The position numbers were made by a program, and so were the translations under genes. Shown piece after piece: positions 56,001-64,000 of a DNA stretch of 64,000 nucleotides (its first letter is position 1; each line of letters begins with the position of its first letter). Origin of the DNA: Begonia masoniana (Eukaryota > Streptophyta > Magnoliopsida > Cucurbitales > Begoniaceae); NCBI GenBank assembly GCA_022432975.1, contig CM039512.1, positions 7,328,858 to 7,392,857 of the forward strand, given 5' to 3'. The notes under the pieces are model-generated. The model worked only from the letters and a program-made list of their open reading frames with translations. It made no database searches and was not told where the DNA came from.

Positions 56001-56886
56001 GTATGAGGGACAGATTTCATGGGACATTTCCCAGCATCCTTTGGAAATCAATATATACTTGTGGCTGCTGATTATGTCTCTAAGTGGGTTGAGGCAATAG
56101 CACTTCCAAACAATGAAGGGAAAAATGTGCTAAAATTTTTGCAGAAAAATATCTTCACTAGGTTTGGAACACCTCGAGCGATAATCAGCGATGAAGGATC
56201 TCAATTTTGCAATAAATCATTCGCTGGATTATTAAGCAAATATGGAGTTAAGCACAAAGTGACAACAACGTACCATCCACAAAGTAATGGACAGGCTGAG
56301 GTATCCAACAGAGAAATCAAGAAAATTTTGGAAAAGGTGGTGAACCCAAGTCGAAAAGATTGGTCTTTGAAACTAGATGATGCATTATGGACGTATAGAA
56401 CAGCTTACAAGAATCCGTTGGAAACTACCCCGTACAACATGCTCTATGGAAAAGCATGTCATCTCCCTGTTGAGTTAGAGCAATAGGCTTTCTAGGCATT
56501 AAAGACATTGAACTTAAACTTACAACAAGCAGGAAAGAGCAGATTTCTATAATTACAGGAACTAGAAGAGCTGAGATTAGGAGCCTATGAGAACACAGGA
56601 GAAGGTTAAAAAATGACATGACCGGAAGATTCAACCAAGAGTTTTTGAAAAATTGCAATTGGTTCTTTTATTCAATTCTAGGTTAAGATTATTTTCGGGA
56701 AAGTTGAAATCTCGATGGTCTGGACCGTTCGAAATAGTTGAAATTTACCCATATGGAACAGTGGAATTACATGATGAAAGAAGTGGAAAAAATTTTAAGG
56801 TGAATGGTCAACGAATCAAACATTATTTTGGAGAAAAATTGACAAAGATCCTGTCAATTTCTCTACAAGATTTTGAAGAGCAATGA
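53081..56886 (+). pseudogene. Athila-like pol: protease, RT, RNase H, integrase
   Basis: Protease at about 53490-53720 (LCDLGASINLMHMSIFKKLG). RT at 54365-55108 (WRICMDYRKLNKATRKDHFP, FKRMPFGLCNAPATFQ). Its catalytic box reads IFINNFLIAGDSF, with Asn-Asn at 54728-54733 where the family has Asp-Asp, so RT would be dead even without other damage. RNase H at 55112-55535 has a frameshift at about 55250 ([14 protein letters not shown], then [20 protein letters not shown]). Integrase at about 55578-56486 has [26 protein letters not shown] and [12 protein letters not shown], i.e. the D,D,E triad kept. A last piece at 56650-56886 (SRWSGPFEIVEIYPYGTVEL) closes pol. Stops break it at several places. 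Confidence 0.9.
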
Positions 56887-57236
56887 AGAGAAAGGGAGTC
56901 TGGCTAAAGACTTTAAAACTTAGCGCTATTAGGGAGGCAACCCTCAAAGCTATCCTTTTATTAATTTCTTTAATTTTATTTGCATTAATTTTAAGTTTAA
57001 ATGAGTTTATTTTCAATTGTATTTTATTTTATTTTTTTTACTTCTCTGGTTCATTACGGAAGTTCTCTCGCAGCAGTCACTAGGGTTATTTTACTGCTCA
57101 ACATCTACCGTAGACAATTAGTGAAGGTTTGGAAACTTTCTGCTTCCTGCCGCTTCTACAAACGCTTGGGCGTTAGACGAAAAGGATTACTCGGATATTC
57201 AGAGACAACTTTTGACCGATAAGATGAGGCCAAAAC
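56887..57236 (+). other. Athila-like region between pol and the next ORF
   Basis: No family features. It includes the post-pol passage GGGAGGCAACCCTCAAAGC typical of Athila elements, and ends AAAAC before the Cassandra array. Confidence 0.5.
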
Positions 57237-59017
57237 TGTAACGACTCCTTATCCCAGCAAGATATTGTCCGCTCTGGGGATTGGGCCGCAGCCCAATATC
57301 CTCCCCTCACGGATTTTGTTTGGTGAGAACTTCCCAGAAGGTCACCCAACCTAGAATTGCTCTCGCCGAAGCACTTTTAACTTCTGAGTTCTTATGGGAT
57401 CCGTTGTCAATTGTGCTCCAAAACGTGTCTTGCTATCTTGGGAGGGTCTCTTTACAGATATTTCATTTCTACATACATCCCCAAGCGATGTGGGATTGTG
57501 ACGACCCCCCTTTTTACGACCCTTTATTCTCCTATACTCGAGTCCGGATTCGCCTACACTCGGCTTAGATCCCGAGGTTTGCCCCGCAGTCGTACACATA
57601 CGTTCACATTTGGGTTATCACCATCACCCCTCCTCGGGGGCCCAACGTCCTCGTTGGCCACATTTCCAGTTGGGTACAGGCTCTGATACCATTTGTAACG
57701 ACCCCGTTTCCCAGCAAGATATTGTCCGCTCTGGGAATTGGGCCGCAGCCCAATATCCTCCCCTCACGGATTTGTTTGGTGAGAACTTCCCAGAAGGTCA
57801 CCCAACCTAAATTGCTCTCCATCGCCGAAGCACTTTTAACTTCTGAGTTCTTATGGGATCCGTTGTCAATTGTGCTCCAAAACGTGTCTTGCTATCTTGG
57901 GAGGGTCTCTTTACAGATATTTCATTTCTACATACATCCCCAAGCGATGTGGGATTGTGACGACCCCCCTTTTTACGACCCGGGATTCGCCTATACTCGA
58001 GTCCGGGATTCGCCTACACTCGGCTTAGATCCCGAGGTTTGCCCCGCAGTCGTACACATACGTTCACATTTGGGTTATCACCATCACCCCTCCTCGGGGG
58101 CCCAACGTCCTCGTTGGCCACATTTCCAGTTGGGTACAAGGCTCTCATACCATTTGTAACGACCCCGTTTCCCAGCAAGATATTGTCCGCTCTGGGAATT
58201 GGGCCGCAGCCCAATATCCTCCCCTCACGGCATTTGTTTGGCGAGAACTTCCCAGAAGGTCACTCAACCTGGAATTGCTCTCGCCGAAGCACTTTTAACT
58301 TCTGAGTTCTTATGGGATCCGTTGTCAATTGTGCTCCAAAACGTGTCTTGCTATCTTGGGAGGGTCTCTTTACAGATATTTCATTTCTACATACATCCCC
58401 AAGCGATGTGGGATTGTGACGACCCCCCTTTTTACGACCCGGGATTCGCCTATACTCGAGTCCGGATTCGCCTACACTCGGCTTAGATCCCGAGGTTTGC
58501 CCCGCAGTCGTACACATACGTTCACATTTGGGTTATCACCATCACCCCTCCTCGGGGGCCCAACGTCCTCGTTGGCCACATTTCCAGTTGGGTACAGGCT
58601 CTGATACCATTTGTAACGACCCCGTTTCCCAGCAAGATATTGTCCGCTCTGGGAATTGGGCCGCAGCCCAATATCCTCCCCTCACGGCATTTGTTTGGCG
58701 AGAACTTCCCAGAAGGTCACTCAACCTGGAATTGCTCTCGCCGAAGCACTTTTAACTTCGGAGTTCTTATGGAATCCGTTGTCAATTGTGCTCCAAAACA
58801 CGTCTTGCTATCTTGGGAGGGTCTCTTTACATATGTTTCATTTCCACATACATCCCCAAGCGATGTGGGATTGTGACGACCCCCCTTTTTACAACCCGGG
58901 ATTCGCCTATACTCGAGTCCGGGATTCGCCTACACTCGGCTTAGGTCCCGAGGTTTGCCCCGCAACCCGAGGTGTGCCCCGCAGTCGTACACATACATTC
59001 ACATTCGGGTTATCACA
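57237..59017 (-). mobile_element. Tandem array of Cassandra TRIM elements with 5S rRNA-like LTRs
   Basis: Four LTRs (57237-57477, 57694-57936, 58155-58395, 58612-58852; 241-243 bp) alternate with three internal domains of about 216-218 bp, plus a partial fourth (58853-59017). On the minus strand each LTR ends ...GTCGTTACA and is followed by a PBS matching tRNA-iMet, seen on the plus strand as GCTCTGATACCA (one copy as GCTCTCATACCA). Each LTR carries a piece of 5S rRNA-like sequence. No ORF is expected: Cassandra is non-autonomous. AAAAC flanks both sides (57232-57236 and 59018-59022) and may be the TSD, although it is low in complexity. Confidence 0.92.
57325..57403 (-). other. 5S rRNA-like segment in Cassandra LTR 1
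   Basis: On the minus strand it reads like the middle and 3' half of plant 5S rRNA: GGATCCCATAAGAACTC, AGAAGTTAAAAGTGCTT, GGCGAGAG, GGTTGGGTGACCTTCTGGG. This part of 5S holds the Pol III internal promoter. Equivalent segments lie near 57782-57862, 58241-58321 and 58698-58778. It is not a functional 5S gene. Confidence 0.9.
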
Positions 59018-59242
59018 AAAACAAAAAGGACAGAAGAACACCAAGAAAGTGAACAGAATGGCTTTCATATCTAAGGAGGCAAAGTTGCGATATGAGCAAA
59101 GCTTACAACAGTGGTCTTTTGCTCAGGAAAAAAGGTTCTTAGTCGAAGCCAAGCAATTACAAAGGTACCCGAGTTATGTGAGCAATATTATTCAAGAAAG
59201 AGGTTGGGAAAAACTTTGTGTTGTTCCACAATCAGAAGTAAT
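59018..59242 (+). pseudogene. Athila-like second ORF, N-terminal piece
   Basis: From 59059: MAFISKEAKLRYEQSLQQWS, then EQ-rich helix and SNIIQERGWEKLCVVPQSEV. The E-A-K-x-R-Y and ERGWEKLC words are typical of the plant transposon-protein domain found downstream of Athila pol. Cut at 59242 by element H. Confidence 0.65.
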
Positions 59243-59681
59243 TGTAACACCCGACAATTTCGGCCAGGTGATTTTCTTAACCATTTTGATTGTCACCCTT
59301 TTTATTAACCTTTATGATTTTAAATTTAATGTCAAGACATATTTATTACAAGTTGAGTGAAACTAGGTTGGGTGGCAAGTTTGTAATTAAGTTGGATTTT
59401 AGTTAATATATATAGAAAATGGAAATCCTTAAACCTCATTAAACCCTACTGTAGCCGACATTTCCTCTCTCGGCGATTTCCCCTTTTCTCCAAAGCTCTT
59501 CCTCTCTCTCTCTCTCGGCCAGCTACTCCTTCACCAATGATCGATTCTTCAGTATTCACTTCGACAATCCACGCTCTAGGTAAGACGTAGACAATGTAGT
59601 TACTGGATAGTTTCTTAGAGCTCTGTTTTCAGCTAGAACTTGGGGTTTCGGATTCTTCAATGGTTGGGCTATTGTAGTAAC

Positions 59682-60894
59682 TGTTAAGTCTTGAAAAAGA
59701 CTTATTCTACAAGTGCTTTTAATTATAAATTGCTTAAATTTGAGTGATAAATCAAAGTAATGCATATATATTAACAGTGAATGCTGCAGCAAAGCCACAG
59801 CATCAGTATCTTTGTCAATTATTAAAAATATGTGTTATTTTTCAGATAATTATCACTAATTATTTTTATTTGCAGATTACTGATGATGTGGAAGATTTAA
59901 AAGATGGAAACACATGTGAAAATTAGAGTTATTTTAATAGCGGGAAAATTCAAATTCAAAGGCTCAAGGAGAAGAGAGAGAAATAGAAGGCAAAAATCAA
60001 GGAAATTAAAAACAAAATCAAAGAGAATCAAGGAGGAAAGAGAAGGTGTGCTGGATACGGAGAACAAGAAAAGAGAATCATTCAGCAAGAGGGAGAATTT
60101 TTTTTTTTGGAGGAAAAGGAGTCATTCAGCAAGGGAGACACGGTCTTCAAGGGAGAATTCCACCAATTCTTCTTATTCTTCTCATTTTCTTATATTTTTC
60201 TCTATGAATTTTATGGATTGTTTAATTAATTTCTTTTTCATGAACTAATTTCCTTTTGGCTCGATGAGAGAGTACTAAACTATTGATTTCTTGTGGAATG
60301 CTTTTGATTTATGTTAAACAATTCAATATGTTTTTAGTGATTAATTTATTTTATGCACGCCACATGAATAAATACTAGGATGCTATTTTAGACGCCATGA
60401 AATAGTTATTGAGACGTGTATTGAATTGCATGGATGATTGATGCATGTGACAAGTATCAATTATAAGTATTATCATAATGGTTGCTTAAATTCATGTGAT
60501 ATATAGAATAACACTTAAGTGGAATTCTAGCTTGTATTGATTTTTCATAAGTCTGAAAAATAATATAAAAAGGAATTAATCAAGAGCATAGACCAAGCCT
60601 TGATTCATGAGAAAATTCTAGTCATTTAAAATAAAACTATAGCATTCCCTACAATATTTGTAGTAAGAAATCAATTAGTGAAGGAAATCGAATCGAAGCC
60701 GTTTCTAATTATCTAGTTACATAATTTGGTTTAGTTTCCATTATTTTTCATATTTGAATATTAATTTCTCTGAAATTAAATTATTGTTCCATAAATAGTT
60801 TATGATTGATTAAATTTTGTCCTCGTGGGATCGATATCTTTGTACTACTTGAATTGCGATACGTGCACTTGCGTAGTGTCATCTTTGCACAACA
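59682..60894 (+). mobile_element. Athila-type solo LTR (1213 bp)
   Basis: TGTTAAGTC...GCACAACA with perfect 5-bp TSD GTAAC (59677-59681 and 60895-60899). The end region GATACGTGCACTTGCGTA matches the end of the Athila LTR at 51422-51440. No internal domain, so it is probably the product of LTR-LTR recombination. Confidence 0.88.
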
Positions 60895-62098
60895 GTAACA
60901 TTTATAATCTGTGTTTATCTGCTAAGTTGAATCTAGTTATTTAGATATTTTTGGAAGCTTAATCTGTACGCATTAGGAGCTCGACTAGGAAGATTTAGAA
61001 ATATATAAGTTAGAATCTAGGATGACTTTCGGTTAGAACTTTTAGGATTTTGATTTAACACTGTAATGTGAAATATTTCTAGGTGAAGAAGTTTGAAGAG
61101 AGGTGCTCGAGTTTTGCTAAGGAAACCAGGTAAGTGAGTGAGTAAGATTTCCGGCCATTAAGGCCCTACATCTCAAGGGTACTAAGTAGAGGTGTTGTTT
61201 ATGATGTTAAATGTATCTGTCCTAATATCTGGTTGGTCATGGTATTTGAATTGATGTTGTGATCTTTAACGAATGAATGACCTCCTCTGTAGCCTGATGA
61301 TTTTAGAATGCTCATGCTTATGCATCACAAATATTTCTCATGCATATGAAAATGTTTTAAAAGCATGATTTTCCCTATGAGCAAGAAATGAATATGAAAC
61401 TTATGCAACAAGGATTAAGAGAGGGTTTGAGGCGGTTTGGCGTATGTCACTGTCCAAAAGGAGGACCATGAATACGACCCAAAAGGGACTATGTACACTC
61501 TCACTGTCAACCCCCTTTTCGGTACAAATCCTCCCTTAATCCATATGATGAAAACGATGAATAAGAACTCGAAAAGATCATGAACATGTGTTTTCTTTAA
61601 GCTGTGCATTCATGCATACATGTTAGCATTGCACTCCTTACTAAGCATTAGGCTTATAGTTTAAACCTTATGATGTAGGTGAAGAACAATCAGGTGAGGA
61701 TTTCAAATTCTGCGAAGATGTTTAAGACTGGTTGTTGGATTGCGCTCAGGGTGACAGTGTGTGGCTGGAAAGGCGAATATGATCCCTGGTTGCTACCTTT
61801 AAGATATTAGTAAGGTTTATGAATATTGAAGTTTAAGTAGGAGAGATTTTTCTTAAAAACGTTGAATTCTAGAAAACTTGTCTGACTGATTTCTGAGTTG
61901 TGAATGATCTATTTTATTTAAGTCTTCCGCTATGCATACTCAGAATATGTCTATGGTTTGTGTCAATACAAGTTTGTGTTAGTCGTGTTGGGAGTTGTGA
62001 AATTCAGGATGTTCTCTGTAGGTAAATGTCAAGGGTTCATGTCCGTCGATGGATGTTTCTTTCGGTTTAAGTCGTTTGATAAGTTAAGGTTTCCTGTC

Positions 62099-62197
62099 GA
62101 TCGGATGATGTCTTCCATCGGATGATGTCTTCGATCAGATGATGTCTTTTATCGGATGATGTCTTCCATCAGATGATGTCTTCCATCGGATGATGTT
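62099..62197 (+). repeat. 17-bp minisatellite in LTR H, six copies
   Basis: TCGGATGATGTCTTCCA-type units start at 62101, 62118, 62135, 62152, 62169 and 62186. Confidence 0.95.
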
Positions 62198-62490
62198 GTT
62201 TATTTTATCGGATGAGTGTATATAAGTTTTGTCGTTTAGCGATCAGATGGAGTCTTAATGTGTCACGTGGGATACGCATGCCAATCAAATGATGTTGTTT
62301 ATTTTATTGGATTAAGTGTGTATAAGTTTTTTCGTTTAGCGATCGGATGGAGTCTTAATGTGTCACGTGGGATACGCATGTCAATCGGATGATGTTGTTT
62401 ATTCTATTGGATTGAGTGTGTATAAGTCTTGTCGTTTAGCGATCGGATTAAGTTTAATGTGGCACGTGGGATACACATGTTGATCGGTGG
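62192..62490 (+). repeat. About 100-bp tandem repeat in LTR H, three copies, each with a G-box
   Basis: Units start with GATGTTGTTTATT at about 62192, 62291 and 62391. Each holds CACGTGGGATACxCATG, with CACGTG at 62264-62269, 62364-62369 and 62463-62468. Confidence 0.93.
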
Positions 62491-62717
62491 ATGTCTGCAA
62501 ATCCATGCAGCCCCGCGAGCGATGAGTCGAGCGTTTTGAGGGAATTTTCTCGTTCCGATCACATTATGGAACTGATGTCTGAGGCTAGTCGCTCGACTCA
62601 GTGACTGTTTATGTCGACAGCCTTTTGTAGAAGTTGAGCTTTCGAAGAGTTCAGATTTGTTCGGACATGACCATGTCTTGAGTACTGTTCTGTTTTGTCT
62701 AATATATATATATATTA

Positions 62718-62729
62718 TGGTATCAAAGC
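62718..62729 (+). other. Primer binding site of element H (variant)
   Basis: TGGTATCAAAGC, one base different from the iMet PBS elsewhere in the window, after a (TA)n run. Confidence 0.8.
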
Positions 62730-62875
62730 GAAACCAAGTTCTAAAATCTATTATGTAGACTGCCTTGCAGCACTGACTGCCACCTGAGTACACTCCAGCA
62801 ACTGTAAGTATTTACGATTTTAGTAATGTCACTATGTTAAGATATGTTTATGATTACTTGTTTAGGAATCTCAAA

Positions 62876-64000
62876 ATGGTAAGAGGTCAACAAAGGGAAA
62901 GAAACGAGGATAGTAACACCATCGCTCAGTTAACCGAGTTGGTTATCCGCCAGTCACGCCAAATTGAGCAGTGGGTGACTGCTAAGGATGAACAAGGGAA
63001 TTCTAGCTCAAATACGACTCACGACAATGGGAGTGAGCGTGCATTGGGTGCAAGACATTGGTGGGATTCAATTCTGAGCACTACAAATGCGGAAACTATG
63101 ACTTGGGCGTGGTTCAAGAAGGCCTTTTATGACGAGTATTTTAGCCGAGCGGTTCGGGTCAACAAAAAGATAGAGTTTATGCAGCTGCGCCAAACCGGTT
63201 ATGTGGCCGACTACATCTGTAAGTTTGAGGCCTTGTCCAGATTTGCACCCCGTCTTGTGGATGATGAGGAAGACAAGATTCACCAGTTTGTCCATGGACT
63301 GAAGCCGAGCCTCTTCCAGGGGTAAAGACTGCAGGGATCCGTAACATATCTTATTCCGAAGAGGCTGCTAAGGCTTTGGAGTTGGAGGAAGTTGAGTTAA
63401 CAGTACAAGGACAACGTGAACCACCAAGGAAGTTCATCAAGGATACTCAGCCACCACCACGCCAGGGCGGAGGTTGGCAACCACAACCGAATAGGGGACC
63501 ACAACAATAGCAGAAAGGTGTGAAGAGACCCTTCAATCCAAATGATGATCAAGGAAAAGGAAAACGACCTCTGGCTCCCTTATGTTCCACCTGCCAGAAG
63601 AACCACCATGGCGAATGTAAACTATATTCTGGCCGTTGCTATAGATGTGACAAGGTTGGACACATAGTCAGAGATTACCTCATGCCGCCAGACCCTAACC
63701 GAGCAAGAGTAGCGCCAAGAGTCTATGCTTTAATGGAGGACGAGGATGCAGTGCAACATACGGTCATAACAGGTAAAATTTTGATCTGTGGTATTTCTGC
63801 TTATACACTTATAGATACGGGAGCCACTCACTCGTTTGTATCAACCCTGTTTGTATTTAAGCATAAATTAGAACTCTTGTCAGCCGAGAGATCATTTAGT
63901 GTCATGTTACCATCGGGGAAGTCTTTACATTTCGAACGGATAATAAAAGGTGATGTTGTGTCAGTAGGAAATAAGAAGTTATACGTAGAACTGATCGTAA
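62876..64000 (+). pseudogene. Gag and start of protease, element H
   Basis: MVRGQQRERNEDSNTIAQLT begins gag. After about 57 residues the sequence jumps to ALGARHWWDSI, so the first half of the gag core is deleted. FMQLRQTGYVADYICKFEAL follows. A frameshift and stop occur at about 63324 (after LFQG), and the frame resumes VKTAGIRNISYSEEAAKALE. A further stop lies at about 63509. The zinc knuckle reads CYRCDKVGHIVRDY, with its last Cys replaced by Tyr. Protease follows with LIDTGATHSFVS (about 63812-63847) and runs off the window. Decayed and not functional as it stands. Confidence 0.88.

Larger units (their letters stand above)
51463..59242 (+). mobile_element. Athila-like Ty3 retrotransposon, internal region (interrupted, decayed)
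   Basis: PBS, gag, protease, RT, RNase H, integrase and a downstream ORF follow in Athila order on the plus strand. A Cassandra array interrupts it at 57237-59017, and element H cuts it at 59243, so its 3' end lies beyond H, outside the window. The coding region has many stops, mostly consistent with G-to-A or C-to-T decay. Confidence 0.88.
59243..62705 (+). repeat. 5' LTR of element H, with nested solo LTR
   Basis: The LTR proper is 59243-59681 plus 60900 to about 62705, roughly 2.25 kb. It has AGGTAAGT and a GGCC/GGCC hairpin (61128-61170), CTTATGCATCAC (about 61317), an AAGC/GCTT hairpin followed by GATGTAGGTGAA (61643-61683), and two repeat arrays near the 3' end. The exact 3' end is not clear, since no CA end lies directly before the PBS. 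Confidence 0.75.
59243..64000 (+). mobile_element. Tekay-like Ty3 retrotransposon 'H', 5' part (continues past the window)
   Basis: Starts TGTAACACCC inside the Athila ORF. 5' LTR (59243 to about 62705) interrupted by a solo LTR. A PBS variant TGGTATCAAAGC lies at 62718. Then comes a gag and the start of protease. The 3' end is outside the window. Confidence 0.85.

Noticed and set aside
57325..57403. A real 5S rRNA gene
   Set aside because: Only part of 5S is present, it is diverged, and it lies in an LTR next to a retrotransposon PBS. This is the Cassandra signature.
57281..58876. Repeated open frames of about 65-145 codons in the 57-59 kb region
   Set aside because: They are chance frames over the Cassandra LTR and internal domain, which are non-coding.
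1..64000. tRNA genes, CRISPR arrays, bacterial-type operons
   Set aside because: No cloverleaf with plant A and B boxes was noticed (tRNA-like words are retrotransposon PBS sites), and the regular repeats are LTR satellites and TRIM units, not spacer-repeat arrays.

Overview
This is plant nuclear DNA, most likely from a eudicot. The evidence is: spliced genes with GT-AG introns (a profilin, a light-regulated LIR1/CCL protein, a CORYNE-type pseudokinase), a glucanase pseudogene of the plant GH17+X8 type, and plant-specific LTR retrotransposons (Tekay/Del-like chromoviruses, an Athila-like element, Ty1/copia elements and a Cassandra TRIM carrying a 5S rRNA-like segment). The species cannot be named from the sequence.

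Layout. (1) 1-12764 is a Russian doll of long Ty3 LTRs. LTR 'A' (1-1193 and 10532-12764) is split by LTR 'B' (1194-3976 and 10264-10531), which is split by 'C' (3977-10263), a gag-only Tekay-like element with TSD TGACG. (2) 12765-18890 holds a decayed Ty1/copia element on the minus strand ('D'), simple repeats, and the 3' end of another copia element on the plus strand ('E'). (3) 19652-32339 is a gene island: a broken GH17 beta-1,3-glucanase (+), then on the minus strand profilin, a probable organelle-targeted coiled-coil protein, LIR1, and CORYNE. LIR1 and CORYNE are only about 350 bp apart, so the LIR1 promoter lies in the CORYNE 3' flank. (4) 33440-48560 is an old copia element ('F', minus) interrupted twice: by Tekay-like element 'G2' (34039-43105, TSD ACTGT, nearly identical LTRs) and by a young copia element 'G' (43495-48144, TSD AAACT). 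(5) 49380-59242 has a GC-rich dyad-repeat patch and an Athila-like element with a decayed gag-pol, interrupted by a head-to-tail Cassandra TRIM array (57237-59017). (6) 59243-64000 is the 5' part of another Tekay-like element ('H'), whose 5' LTR carries an inserted Athila-type solo LTR (59682-60894, TSD GTAAC).

The most interesting points are these. First, G2 lacks protease, RT and RNase H but carries fragments of a plant RNA-dependent RNA polymerase gene (RDR3/4/5 clade). Element C shows the corresponding 'empty' site. Second, five diverged Ty3 LTR families in the window share an ordered set of small sequence modules, including a short hairpin whose two arms change together between families. 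These suggest a conserved RNA or regulatory design in the LTRs.

Most TE coding regions are broken by stops and frameshifts. Intact or nearly intact products are profilin, LIR1, CORYNE, the coiled-coil protein, the gag of C, and the integrase-chromodomain of G2. All gene models come from reading splice sites and family motifs by eye, with no database search.
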